From Rhodobacteraceae bacterium EL53 (lineage in GTDB: Bacteria > Pseudomonadota > Alphaproteobacteria > Rhodobacterales > Rhodobacteraceae), in assembly GCA_900313015.1 (NCBI GenBank), contig OMPR01000013.1:526725-590724 (forward strand): a stretch of 64,000 nucleotides of DNA. The letters run 5' to 3'. Each line of letters starts with the position of its first letter. Within the stretch, counting starts at the first letter, position 1. Position numbers and translations under genes: made by a program. Below the pieces are notes generated by a model. That model made no database searches and was not told the DNA's origin. It saw only the letters and a list, made by a program, of their open reading frames with translations. Shown here piece by piece: positions 1 to 9,914 of this stretch.

Positions 1-1276
<1,276 letters not shown>

Positions 1277-1520
1277 GGTGCGTCCTCTGGATACAGGGAA
1301 TTCGGGTTGGGCGGTGTGATAGCGGAAGGTGCGGGGCGGGGCAATGGAGGTTGCAAGGGGGCAATCCTGCCCCGCGCACGCCCTGAAGGGGCTGTTCTGG
1401 CGTTACTCACGGATGTGGAGTTCCAATAGCGCATTGGCGATCCGTTGAATGATCATACCGATGTCCGCGCGAAATGGGCTTGCTGATGGGCTGCAACATG
1501 GCGCGTCCTTCTAAGCCGTT

Positions 1521-2528
1521 TTATTGCACCACGGCACTCATCCATTCTTTGATGAACGTTCGCCGTTTCAAACCGTCGAGGTATGTCATGAGTGCTGGTT
1601 CAAGCGAGATAACGGAAGGGTTTGTCCCCTGTAGGGATTTGTCCAAAGGCGGCAGACGGGAAGAGCCCGTGCTGCCATCAGTGGACTGGATATCAATCAT
1701 TTTTTGGATGAATCGTTCCGAGGCATCGACGTGTTGTGTTGCTTTTGAGACAAATCCGGTCCGCATCATCGTGGTCGGGAAATCCGACGGCAGGATGATC
1801 TCAAAACGCGGGTCTTTTTGTCGGCGCGCCGCAGCATAACTGCCCAGCACATTGTAGGCGACCAGCAATTTTCCGGATGCCACATCATCAATCATTTCAC
1901 CCGAGCAGCAATAAAGCCGCGCGTTGAGGCTGCCCATGACTTCCATCAGACGCCAATAGGTTTCGGATACGCGTGCATCCTGTGTCGCGAACAGATAGCC
2001 CACGCCCGATTGCCGAACATCATATGTCCCCAATTTGCCGCGAAACAGGTCGGGCTGCTGGCGTAGTGCATGGATCAGCTCTTGTCTTGTCTGGGGAATG
2101 GTTTTGTCTTTGAACGCGCGGCTGTTGATCACAATAGCTGCGGGTTCGGTCGTGAATGCAAATAGGCGCTGGCGCCATTGTGCCCATTCCGGGTGGTCAA
2201 TGCCGGACAGTTCAAGCGCGAAACCGTCATTGACGAGTTTCAACTGCAGATCCATCGCACTGGAAATGATAATGTCGAATTGGTCAGGATTTTCGCGAAA
2301 TTTCCGATCTATATCAGACGTCGTAGTCACCAGATACTCGACCGACCATGCCGGGGTGTCAGAAAGAAATTGCTCGATTATCGGCGCAAAAAAAGAAGTG
2401 TCTGTGCTGGAAAGGATACGCAGGGTCTGTGCGGTGTTGCCGGCTTGAAACAGTTGCCGGTCTTCCCAGTCTTGTGCCCCTGACACAAACGGCCAAAGGC
2501 TAAGGATTAAAGCGAAAAGGTAACGCAT
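1521..2528 (-). CDS. Orphan periplasmic solute-binding protein of the iron(III)/ABC type, probably a sensor partner
   Basis: A 335-residue secreted binding protein with a clear signal peptide (MRYLFALILSLWPFVSGAQ, cleavage near residue 18-19). The body resembles the extracellular solute-binding family used by Fe(III)/2-aminoethylphosphonate ABC systems. No ABC permease or ATPase gene lies nearby. Its start overlaps the 3' end of the histidine kinase gene by 22 bp, so the two are translationally coupled, last in a regulator-kinase-binding protein operon. I infer that it delivers ligand to the kinase rather than to a transporter, as accessory binding proteins do in some TctE-type systems. The ligand cannot be read from sequence; the neighbouring tctCBA genes suggest a carboxylate. 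Confidence 0.8.
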   Translation of the reverse strand: MRYLFALILSLWPFVSGAQDWEDRQLFQAGNTAQTLRILSSTDTSFFAPIIEQFLSDTPAWSVEYLVTTTSDIDRKFRENPDQFDIIISSAMDLQLKLVNDGFALELSGIDHPEWAQWRQRLFAFTTEPAAIVINSRAFKDKTIPQTRQELIHALRQQPDLFRGKLGTYDVRQSGVGYLFATQDARVSETYWRLMEVMGSLNARLYCCSGEMIDDVASGKLLVAYNVLGSYAAARRQKDPRFEIILPSDFPTTMMRTGFVSKATQHVDASERFIQKMIDIQSTDGSTGSSRLPPLDKSLQGTNPSVISLEPALMTYLDGLKRRTFIKEWMSAVVQ

Positions 2529-3874
2529 GCGCCGCCTCCGTTGGGGTTGGACAGTGTGAGTGTTCCGCCGTGCGCCTGGGCGACATCCTGCGCGATGGTC
2601 AAGCCCAGTCCCGAACCAATGATCCCTTTGACGTTGTCCCCACGCGAGAACCGCGACACCAACTTGTCCATATCACTTTCTGGAAAGCCCGGCCCTTGGT
2701 CACGGATTTCAATTTGCGGTGTCGGGAGCGCGGTCACATGAATCGTGATGTCGCTTTCTGCGGGCGAGTATTTGAGGGCGTTGTCGATCAAGTTGCGAAT
2801 ACCGTTTTGCAAAAGAATACTGTCACCGGCAACGATCACCTGCCTGTCCCCCGTGATTATCAGGTTGATATCCCGCATATCGGCGACTGGCGTCAGACGC
2901 AGAACAAGTTCGTGCAGCAGATCGACCAGATCAACCTCGGACCGTTCCAGATGGTCGGCGCGAAAGGTGATCATGGCGTGATCCAGCAATTGCCCCGCAG
3001 CGCGGGAGCTTTCGTCGATGGCGCGGATCATCGCCCGCAGCGCCTGCCTGTTTTCGTCGCGATCGACGCGCTGCAATGTCGCTTCGGCATGAGAGCGCAC
3101 AGTCGCCAGCGGGGTGCGGACACGATGGGCGGCTTCGGCGATGAAATCTTCGGATTGCTTAAGCGATGTATCAAGCCGCCCCATCAGGCGATTGAGAGAC
3201 GAGACAAGCGCGGCCATCTCGACGGGGACCGGGCTGGCGACAGGGCTGAGATCCTTGGGGCCCCTTTTGGTCACGGACGTGGTCAGGCGCTGTAGTGGTC
3301 GGATCGTCGTGGCGGTTGCCCAGAAAGACAGCAGAACGGACAGCAGGAAGAACACTGTACCGAAAAGGGCAACATTGCGGGAAATGCGCGCCAGCGTCAC
3401 TTGCAAGGCGTCCTGTGTTTGAGCGACGGAAACCGAAATAGTGGTGCGCGTGTCCGCCCCGACCAACATCCGCGATGCGGTTGCCATGCGAACGGTGACA
3501 TCGTCGAATTGGGTGGTTTTGTGGGCCATTCGATCCCCCAGCTGGCCTGTGTTATGGGGCAGATCCCCATAGCCAGACAGCAGGCTATAATCTTGATAGA
3601 TAGAATAAAAAACCCGGTCGTCCGCCGCAGTGCTCAGCATCGACAGCGACGCATAGGGAAAATCGACTTCGACGTCACCATTGCGCAGGATCGCGGCATC
3701 CAGAATGGACATCACCGAGGCTTCGAGAATGCTGTCCTGTCCTTGCTGGGCAATCTGGGCGGCGTAGCCACGCACGACGAAAAATAGCAAGGCGGCCAGC
3801 ATCGCGGCCCCACCGATCAACGTGAGTGTCAGACGGTTTCGCAACGAACCCGAGACATTGACAGTGTCAGTCAT
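2507..3874 (-). CDS. tctE: Sensor histidine kinase, TctE-like
   Basis: A membrane histidine kinase of about 455 residues. It has an N-terminal membrane segment (about 15-37), a periplasmic sensor region, and a second membrane segment around FGTVFFLLSVLLSFWATA followed by a HAMP-like linker. The dimerisation helix carries the phospho-acceptor His in AEAAHRVRTPLATVRSHAE. The ATPase domain shows the N box NLIDNALKYS, then DQGPGFP and GSGLGLTIAQ. The ATG at 3874 is preferred over the upstream TTG at 3892; it overlaps the end of the response regulator gene by 8 bp. The kinase presumably phosphorylates the adjacent TctD-like regulator and controls the divergent tctCBA operon. Assignment to the TctE group rests on architecture and on the tctCBA context. 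Confidence 0.88.
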   Translation of the reverse strand: MTDTVNVSGSLRNRLTLTLIGGAAMLAALLFFVVRGYAAQIAQQGQDSILEASVMSILDAAILRNGDVEVDFPYASLSMLSTAADDRVFYSIYQDYSLLSGYGDLPHNTGQLGDRMAHKTTQFDDVTVRMATASRMLVGADTRTTISVSVAQTQDALQVTLARISRNVALFGTVFFLLSVLLSFWATATTIRPLQRLTTSVTKRGPKDLSPVASPVPVEMAALVSSLNRLMGRLDTSLKQSEDFIAEAAHRVRTPLATVRSHAEATLQRVDRDENRQALRAMIRAIDESSRAAGQLLDHAMITFRADHLERSEVDLVDLLHELVLRLTPVADMRDINLIITGDRQVIVAGDSILLQNGIRNLIDNALKYSPAESDITIHVTALPTPQIEIRDQGPGFPESDMDKLVSRFSRGDNVKGIIGSGLGLTIAQDVAQAHGGTLTLSNPNGGGACVTFSL

Positions 3875-4532
3875 GATCAAGCCTGTAGCCAAGGCCGCGG
3901 AGCGTCGTAATTCTCAAGTCAGAGGGTTCCAAGTGTTTGCGCAGCCGCCCGATATAGACTTCGATGGCGTTTTCGGAGACGTCTTCGTCATATGAAAACA
4001 AGCGGTCGAACAGTTTGTGTTTCGGGAAAATTTGGCCGGGTGCATTGATCAGCAGCTCTAACAGGCGCAATTCCCGGTTTCGCAGATTGATAGCGGTGCC
4101 GTCTATGGTCAGGCTGCCAGCCACCGGGTCAAAAGCGACGTTGCCAAGCCGGGTCGTCGTCTGGGCAGTGCCGGAATTGCGGCGCAAAACGGCGCGGCAT
4201 CTGGCCTGCAACTCTTCGTGGTCGAAGGGTTTCGTCACGTAGTCATCCGCCCCCAGATCCAACATGCTGATTCTGTCAGACACCTGCGAGCGTGCTGTCA
4301 AAACGATGACAGGTGTGTCCTTTTTCCCGGCGCGGTGCTGTTTCAGAAACATGCGTCCGTCCCCGTCAGGCAGCATGATATCCAGCAAGATAAGATCGTA
4401 TTCTCCGATCTCTACGAAGGCGAGGGCATCTTCAATTTTACCTGCATGATCAACAACATGACCATCAATTTGCAACCGTGTGCAAATTGCATTCGCCAGC
4501 TCTGTGTTGTCTTCGACCAATAGGAATTTCAT
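3867..4532 (-). CDS. tctD: Response regulator, OmpR family, TctD-like
   Basis: A 221-residue two-component regulator. The receiver domain has the acidic pair in LLVEDN, the phospho-acceptor Asp51 in LILLDIMLPDGDG, and the conserved Lys in VTKPFDHEE. The C-terminal half is an OmpR-type winged helix (NRELRLLELLINAPGQIF ... ENAIEVYIGRLRKHL). It is the first gene of a three-gene operon (regulator, kinase, binding protein) and is transcribed away from tctCBA, with 107 bp between the two starts. It most likely activates tctCBA when the kinase senses a tricarboxylate or related acid; the substrate is inferred from the neighbours only. Confidence 0.9.
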   Translation of the reverse strand: MKFLLVEDNTELANAICTRLQIDGHVVDHAGKIEDALAFVEIGEYDLILLDIMLPDGDGRMFLKQHRAGKKDTPVIVLTARSQVSDRISMLDLGADDYVTKPFDHEELQARCRAVLRRNSGTAQTTTRLGNVAFDPVAGSLTIDGTAINLRNRELRLLELLINAPGQIFPKHKLFDRLFSYDEDVSENAIEVYIGRLRKHLEPSDLRITTLRGLGYRLDHD

Positions 4533-4639
4533 GCGCTTTGCTCAGTTGGAAACGGCCGTGACAGGTCCGTGTCAGGTTGTTGTGGTTACTTCAGTCAACT
4601 GAGCCACCTTTCGGACAGTTGTCAAATTTGGAGGAGATC

Positions 4640-5626
4640 ATGATGAGTTTTTCACTGGGCCGTCGCACCCTGATGGCGACCGCCGCTGCCGCCTTGGCCT
4701 TTGCTTCACCGGTGCTGGCCGATGGGCACAAAGCGCTCGAGAGCCTGCACTTTCTGATCCCCGGTGGCGCCGGTGGCGGATGGGACGGGACCGCACGCGG
4801 GACCGGTGAGGCGCTGACCAAAGCCGGTATCGTTGGCAACGCGTCCTATGAAAACATGTCAGGCGGCGGGGGCGGCAAAGCCATTGGCTTTCTGATTGAA
4901 AACGCAGACAGCAACCACGGCACCCTGATGGTCAACTCGACCCCCATCGTAATTCGGTCCCTGACCGGTGTGTTTCCGCATAACTTCCGCGACCTGACGC
5001 TTGTTGCTGGCACCATCGGGGATTATGCCGCGATCGTTGTGGGCAAGGACAGCCCCATCAATTCTATGGATGACTTGATGGCGGCGTTTGACGCTGATCC
5101 GCGTGGCACTGCCATCGGTGGCGGATCTGTACCCGGGGGCATGGACCACCTCGTTGCTGCCATGACGTTTGAGGCCGCTGGTAAAGATGCGCTTGCGGTC
5201 AAGTACATCCCCTATGATGCGGGAGGCAAAGCCATGGCGGCGCTGCTGTCAGGCGAGATTGCCGCCCTGTCGACAGGGTTCTCAGAAGCGGTGGATCTGG
5301 CTGGTGCAGGTGAGGTTAAAATCATCGGTGTGACCTCGGACGAGCGCGTACCGGCTGCGCCGGATGCCCAGACCATGAAGGAACAGGGGATCGACACTAC
5401 CTTTGTGAACTGGCGCGGGTTTTTCGCGGCGCCGGGCCTGCCCGAAGACAAGCTTGCCATGTACCAAACCGCACTGGCGAGCATGTACGACACCCCCGAG
5501 TGGGAAGAAGTGCGTGCACGTAACGGTTGGGTCAACATCCATAACTCGGGTGATGATTTCAAAACGTTCCTGGAAGAGCAGGAACAGGTCATCGGTGACC
5601 TCATGAAGAAACTGGGTTTCCTCTAA
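4640..5626 (+). CDS. tctC: Tripartite tricarboxylate transporter substrate-binding protein TctC
   Basis: Periplasmic binding component of a TTT-family secondary transporter, 328 residues (PF03401 type). A signal peptide with a twin-arginine-like GRRTLMATAAAALAFA stretch ends at ASPVLADG. The start is placed at the ATG at 4640 (or the adjacent ATG at 4643) because GGAGGAG sits just upstream; an ATG 63 bp further upstream would put extra residues before the signal peptide. The mature protein shows the family pattern of a glycine-rich loop (PGGAGGGWDGTARG) that cradles the carboxylate. It is followed by tctB and tctA in the same direction, with a perfect hairpin between tctC and tctB. Substrate is unknown; citrate or another di/tricarboxylate is typical. 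Confidence 0.93.
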   Translation: MMSFSLGRRTLMATAAAALAFASPVLADGHKALESLHFLIPGGAGGGWDGTARGTGEALTKAGIVGNASYENMSGGGGGKAIGFLIENADSNHGTLMVNSTPIVIRSLTGVFPHNFRDLTLVAGTIGDYAAIVVGKDSPINSMDDLMAAFDADPRGTAIGGGSVPGGMDHLVAAMTFEAAGKDALAVKYIPYDAGGKAMAALLSGEIAALSTGFSEAVDLAGAGEVKIIGVTSDERVPAAPDAQTMKEQGIDTTFVNWRGFFAAPGLPEDKLAMYQTALASMYDTPEWEEVRARNGWVNIHNSGDDFKTFLEEQEQVIGDLMKKLGFL

Positions 5627-5640
5627 AGTTAACCTGTTCG

Positions 5641-5664
5641 GGCAGAGCGGTGTGCCGCTCTGCC
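5641..5664 (+). terminator. Intercistronic stem-loop between tctC and tctB
   Basis: Perfect 10-bp arms (GGCAGAGCGG and CCGCTCTGCC) around a TGTG loop, 14 bp after the tctC stop codon. No clean U-run follows, so it is more likely an mRNA-stabilising or partial-termination element that keeps the binding protein in excess over the membrane subunits than a full terminator. Confidence 0.65.
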
Positions 5665-5687
5665 TCTATTCTGTGAGGGAGAGGGTC

Positions 5688-6170
5688 ATGGCACTCGATC
5701 GTTGGATCGCACTCATTCTTGTCGGTATCTGCCTTGCCTATGGATACGCGGCCTGGTTTACGATGGACGGCGGGTTGGCTCCGTTTATGAAACGCAACCC
5801 AATCTGGCCCAGTACCTTTCCCAAGGTTCTATCGGTGATCGGATTGCTTTTATCGCTTGTCATTCTGCTGGGGCTCGAAAAGTCGGAACTCAAGGTTGCT
5901 GAGATCGATTACCGACGTCTGGGCGAGTACAAGTTGGGGCAGGCGCTTATGCTTCTGGCGCTGATGGTTGCCTATGCGTTGTGTCTGCGCCCGATGGGGT
6001 TCATTTTTTCCACTGGTGCATTTCTTATCCTCGGGTCGTTCATTCTGGGCGAACGCAAATGGCTTGTGATGGTGTCTGTTTCGCTGATTGCAACATTGAT
6101 TGTCTGGTATCTCGTGCAGCAGGTTCTGGGCATTTATCTGCGCCCACTACCCGGATTTATAGGAGGGTAA
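5688..6170 (+). CDS. tctB: Tripartite tricarboxylate transporter small membrane protein TctB
   Basis: A 160-residue membrane protein with four hydrophobic segments, the small subunit of TTT transporters. The start is set at MALDRWIALILVGI because GAGGGAGAGG lies directly upstream; an upstream in-frame ATG at 5652 falls inside the hairpin after tctC. Segments lie at about 5-25, 40-58, 85-105 and 120-148. Its stop is 4 bp before the tctA start, within the tctA ribosome-binding region (AGGAGGG). It forms the membrane complex with TctA; its exact role in the family is poorly defined. Confidence 0.9.
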   Translation: MALDRWIALILVGICLAYGYAAWFTMDGGLAPFMKRNPIWPSTFPKVLSVIGLLLSLVILLGLEKSELKVAEIDYRRLGEYKLGQALMLLALMVAYALCLRPMGFIFSTGAFLILGSFILGERKWLVMVSVSLIATLIVWYLVQQVLGIYLRPLPGFIGG

Positions 6171-6174
6171 TGCC

Positions 6175-7689
6175 ATGCTCGAAGGACTTTTAATCGGCCT
6201 GCAAACGGCTCTGTCCCTACAAAACCTTCTCATGGTGATTGGCGGCTGCCTTATCGGCACGTTCATCGGCATGTTGCCGGGTCTTGGACCGATGTCGATC
6301 ATCGCGATCATGATCCCGGTTGCTATTTCGATTGGGGATCCGTCGGCGGCGCTCATTTTGTTGGCGGGTGTCTATTATGGTGCCATTTTCGGTGGCTCGA
6401 CATCCTCGATCCTGCTGAATGCACCGGGCGTTGCAGGCACAGTGGCGTCAAGTTTTGACGGATATCCGATGGCCAAACAGGGCAAAGCAGGCAAGGCGCT
6501 GACTATCGCCGCCATTGCCAGTTTTGCCGGTGGCAGCATTGGTGCGCTGTTGTTGATGGTTTTTGCGCCCGCGCTGTCTTCTGTCGCTTTGTTATTCCAT
6601 TCCGCCGAGTATTTCGCGCTGATGGTCGTGGGGCTTTCGGCCATCGCGGCCTTTGCTGGCACCGGACAAGTTGCCAAGGCGTTGATAATGACGATCCTCG
6701 GGCTGATCATGGCAACCGTTGGCGAAGGGGCTTTGTTCAACTTGCCGCGCTTCACGATGGGGATCATGGATCTTCAGTCTGGTTTTGGTTTTGTTACTCT
6801 TGCGATGGCAATGTTCGCGCTGCCCGAAGCCTTGTTTCTTGTCCTGAAACCCAAAACTGCCCAAGCTGAGCAAGACGGGGAAATCAAAGACCTGCGCATC
6901 ACCAAAGCGGAAGCCAAGGCCATTGCCCCGGTCATCGGGCGCCAATCGTTTCAGGGTTTTTTCATCGGTGTTTTGCCGGGCGCTGGTGCGACGATTGCCA
7001 GTTTCCTGGGCTACGCAGTCGAACGCAATATCGCCACCAAGGAAGAGCAGGAGGAGTTTGGTAAGGGATCTATCAAAGGTCTCGCGGCACCTGAGACCGC
7101 CAACAATGCGGCTTGTACCGGATCGTTTGTGCCGTTGTTGACGCTGGGCATTCCTGGCTCGGGGACAACGGCGATCCTGCTGGGCGCGCTGATCGCGCTT
7201 AACGTCACCCCCGGTCCGCGTCTGATGATTGATGAGCCACAGATTTTTTGGGCCGTCATCATGTCGATGTTCATTGGCAATCTGGTACTACTAATCCTGA
7301 ACCTGCCACTGATCCCCTACATCGCCAAAGTGCTCTCTATCCCGCGCAATTACCTGATCCCGTTTATCCTCTTCTTTACGCTGATGGGGGCCTATATCGG
7401 GCAGAACAACGCCACTGAATTGTTGTTGCTGGTTGGCTTTGGGGTTTGTGCAACGGCATTGCGCTTTGCCGATTATCCGCTTGCGCCCCTGCTGATCGGG
7501 TTCATTCTGGGCGGTATGCTGGAAGATAACTTTGCCCGGTCGATGCAGCTGTATGATGGTGTTGGCTTTATTTGGGAACGCCCGATGACACTTGGCTTGC
7601 TTGTGATCGCAGGCTTGTTGGTTGTTCTGCCAAGCTATCGGGCGCGCCGTGCCCGGTTGCGTGCTGAAGGGGTTGCAGACGGGGATTAA
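6175..7689 (+). CDS. tctA: Tripartite tricarboxylate transporter large permease TctA
   Basis: A 504-residue integral membrane protein with about 11-12 hydrophobic segments, the substrate-translocating subunit of the TTT system. The family hallmarks are visible: GTFIGMLPGLGPMSIIAIMIP near the N-terminus, YYGAIFGGSTSSILLNAPG near residue 60-80, and the repeated motif GVLPGAGATIASFLGYAVE near 260-280 followed by TLGIPGSGTTAILLGAL. It is the last gene of tctCBA, and a strong hairpin starts 9 bp after its stop. Uptake is expected to be driven by the cation gradient with TctC delivering substrate. Confidence 0.95.
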   Translation: MLEGLLIGLQTALSLQNLLMVIGGCLIGTFIGMLPGLGPMSIIAIMIPVAISIGDPSAALILLAGVYYGAIFGGSTSSILLNAPGVAGTVASSFDGYPMAKQGKAGKALTIAAIASFAGGSIGALLLMVFAPALSSVALLFHSAEYFALMVVGLSAIAAFAGTGQVAKALIMTILGLIMATVGEGALFNLPRFTMGIMDLQSGFGFVTLAMAMFALPEALFLVLKPKTAQAEQDGEIKDLRITKAEAKAIAPVIGRQSFQGFFIGVLPGAGATIASFLGYAVERNIATKEEQEEFGKGSIKGLAAPETANNAACTGSFVPLLTLGIPGSGTTAILLGALIALNVTPGPRLMIDEPQIFWAVIMSMFIGNLVLLILNLPLIPYIAKVLSIPRNYLIPFILFFTLMGAYIGQNNATELLLLVGFGVCATALRFADYPLAPLLIGFILGGMLEDNFARSMQLYDGVGFIWERPMTLGLLVIAGLLVVLPSYRARRARLRAEGVADGD

Positions 7690-7697
7690 AAGGCCTT

Positions 7698-7729
7698 GGC
7701 AGTCTGGGGGGCTATCCCCTTGGGCTGCC
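7698..7729 (+). terminator. Probable terminator after tctA
   Basis: Stem of 12 paired positions (GGCAGTCTGGGG with CCCCTTGGGCTGCC, a two-base bulge and G-T pairs) around a six-base loop, 9 bp downstream of the tctA stop. The trailing sequence (ATTGCCTATTTTGG) is only moderately T-rich. Confidence 0.6.
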
Positions 7730-7860
7730 ATTGCCTATTTTGGTTGTAATGATGCTTGCCTGCCTGATCGTTGCACATTTGGACGTTGATCAGGCGGCCA
7801 CATACATATGAGCCAATCCCGATTCCGTGCGGGAACTCGGTTACGAAGAGCACCCGGTTT

Positions 7861-8403
7861 TTACGTCGTTTTTTTCCATATGGTCTGGGTCACGTAGGCA
7901 ACGCTTTCGTCGACGCTGACCATCACATCCCCATCCTGAATATTGACCTGCAGTTTCATGGAACGACTTGCAAGATTCCCAAGATCGCGGGTGTCTGACT
8001 CTGAAAAGTTGACGACCTGAAGGTTGTCAAAACGGGTGGTGCTGTTTTTGATTTTTTCCCACCACACATCAGCCGCCCGACCATAACTGTAGACGATGAC
8101 CTCTTTGGCTTTGCCGCAAGATTGACGCACAATCTTTTCGCTTGGAAGCCCCAAGGCCACCCACAAATCAAGCTCTCCACTCAGGCTTTTCTGCCAAATA
8201 TCTGGCTCATCATCCGTCGAAAGACCCTTGGTGAGTTCCAATTGTTCATGGGCATTCAGAGCAAAAGCAAGAAGACGCACCATCATCCGCTCATCCGTCT
8301 CCGAAGGGTGCTTGGCAACGGTCAGCTTGTGGGTCTCATAATAGTGGCGATCCATATCGGACACGGATAGCTCAACTTTATAGATGGTGGCCTTTTGCGC
8401 CAT
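7861..8403 (-). CDS. yaeQ: YaeQ family protein
   Basis: A 180-residue cytoplasmic protein matching the YaeQ family along its full length: AQKATIYKVELSVSDMDRHYY at the start, ADERMM-type turn (SETDERMMVRLLAFALNA), and the later ELDLWVALGLPSEKIVRQ segment. YaeQ has a PD-(D/E)xK-nuclease-like fold; a specific role is not established. The AGGAAA upstream of the ATG at 8403 supports the start. It stands alone, convergent with tctA. Confidence 0.9.
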   Translation of the reverse strand: MAQKATIYKVELSVSDMDRHYYETHKLTVAKHPSETDERMMVRLLAFALNAHEQLELTKGLSTDDEPDIWQKSLSGELDLWVALGLPSEKIVRQSCGKAKEVIVYSYGRAADVWWEKIKNSTTRFDNLQVVNFSESDTRDLGNLASRSMKLQVNIQDGDVMVSVDESVAYVTQTIWKKTT

Positions 8404-8511
8404 GATTTTTCCTGAACTAGCGAAGATAGAGCTGTTTAGAGCGTGGCGTGGTTTTGTGAAAGTGGAATGTGCAGCGTGGGGGCACGGTATGTATTGCTTT
8501 TATCGGGTTGC

Positions 8512-9303
8512 TTAAGTGTGGGTGTAAACTGGTAGGCGGAAATCCTCGCGCGAGCTATACCGTTTTGCCGGGATGGTGAGATCTACCCATGGTGCGCCTG
8601 TCCTACCCAAGCACTTTTGCGGGATATCATGAATGAGTTCAAAGTGATATTGGAGGCAGAACTGGGAAGCCTCAATAGTATAATCTTGCCACGCTGTAAG
8701 CCGCTGAAGCGCTTCTTCTTGGCTAAATGTGATTTCATTGTCAGTGCCCTTGAGACCGGTTTGGTGCATTAATCCGGAGCCAAATACGATATCCTCTCCT
8801 AGCGCAAAGAACGAGTTTCCAATATCGGGGCTGAACAAGATACTTACACTCCATTCCTCATGAAATAGCTCAATCGATTTCTTAGTAGCGACTAAATCCG
8901 TGTGGGCAGTCATTCTGTTGCGTATGTGCTCAGCAATACCGTGACCGGGGTGGGCGGTGAGATCTAAAAACCTATTGGCGTACTTTTTAAAGAGCTCTTC
9001 AAGAATGCCAGATTTATCTTCGCTCCTAAACTCAGCCTTTGAAAGTAAGTGTTTCCATAGGTAAAGGAAGTTATCGGCTTTGAGTGCTAGGGCCCGCAGC
9101 AATGTACCTCGTTGAGAGGACTGCATTAGTTGGACTTTTTGCTTAGCATTGTGTTCGACAATTGCGCCATTTACCAAGCGCATAAACTCTTGAATTTCTT
9201 GAGCAATGTAAGAGGTCGATACGAGCGCTTTCGCCAGCTCAGGGCCAAGATTTTCAAGTTCAGGTTTCGAGATGACTTTCTCCAAACCGTACAACAATGT
9301 CAT
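8512..9303 (-). CDS. Uncharacterised protein with a possible HEPN-like R-x4-H motif
   Basis: A 263-residue protein I do not recognise with certainty. It is mostly helical by composition, with no signal peptide or membrane segment. Residues around AEHIRNRMTAHTDLV contain an R-x(4-6)-H pattern followed by a polar residue, as seen in HEPN-type RNases and AbiV/AbiU2-like proteins; this is suggestive only. The DNA is visibly more AT-rich than the neighbouring MOSC and nadD genes, which fits acquisition by transfer. No partner antitoxin or nucleotidyltransferase gene is adjacent. The start ATG at 9303 is the only good one near the 5' end. Confidence 0.6.
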   Translation of the reverse strand: MTLLYGLEKVISKPELENLGPELAKALVSTSYIAQEIQEFMRLVNGAIVEHNAKQKVQLMQSSQRGTLLRALALKADNFLYLWKHLLSKAEFRSEDKSGILEELFKKYANRFLDLTAHPGHGIAEHIRNRMTAHTDLVATKKSIELFHEEWSVSILFSPDIGNSFFALGEDIVFGSGLMHQTGLKGTDNEITFSQEEALQRLTAWQDYTIEASQFCLQYHFELIHDIPQKCLGRTGAPWVDLTIPAKRYSSREDFRLPVYTHT

Positions 9304-9386
9304 CTTTCATGGTTTGATTGCTCTCCAAATCACAAATCAATCAGGGGTAGTGTTAGCAGCTGGATTGGGGAAGGCCAGAGGGGTAG

Positions 9387-9881
9387 TTGAAGGTAGGCGA
9401 TGGGAGTGTAGATTTGGCTTTGAAAGATCTTATTGCGAGGTGGGCGCAGCCGGGGCGAGTGGTTTGGATCGGGGTGAGGCCCAGGCGGCGGGAGGATGCT
9501 TTGCCGGTGTCTGAGGTCTGGATTGACGCGGATGGATTGCAAGGGGATCGGGGTCGGGCCGGGAAACGGGCTGTGACGTTGATTCAGCTGGAACATCTGG
9601 CGGCGATTGGGTCTTGCTTGGGTCAGGGACCTGTTGCGCCTGAGGCTTTAAGGCGCAATTTGGTGGTTGAGGGGATCAATCTGGCCGCGCTGAAGGGGCG
9701 ACGGGTGCATGTGGGCGAGGCTGTGCTGGAATTCACGGTGATCTGCGCGTCGTGCAGCCGTATGGAAGAGGCTTTAAGTTCAGGCGGGTATTCTGCGGTG
9801 CGGGGCCATGGGGGGTGGTGCGCGGAGGTGATACAGCCCGGTAAGGTTTGGTTGGGCGAGGCTGTGTGGCCTGTTGATTGA
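9387..9881 (+). CDS. MOSC domain-containing protein
   Basis: A 164-residue single-domain MOSC protein (molybdenum cofactor sulfurase C-terminal family). The core reads GRVVWIGVRPRRRE ... GLQGDRGRAGKRAVTLIQ, and the conserved Cys that binds sulfur lies in FTVICASCSRMEEAL. Such stand-alone MOSC proteins are thought to handle sulfur or Moco in various oxidoreductase systems; the substrate here is unknown. The start is uncertain: the frame opens with TTG at 9387 and another TTG at 9420 (LKDLIARWAQPG) is equally plausible. It is followed 33 bp later by nadD in the same direction. Confidence 0.85.
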   Translation: MKVGDGSVDLALKDLIARWAQPGRVVWIGVRPRRREDALPVSEVWIDADGLQGDRGRAGKRAVTLIQLEHLAAIGSCLGQGPVAPEALRRNLVVEGINLAALKGRRVHVGEAVLEFTVICASCSRMEEALSSGGYSAVRGHGGWCAEVIQPGKVWLGEAVWPVD

Positions 9882-9914
9882 CAACATCTGCGTGGCGGGT
9901 CACTCAGAGGGATT

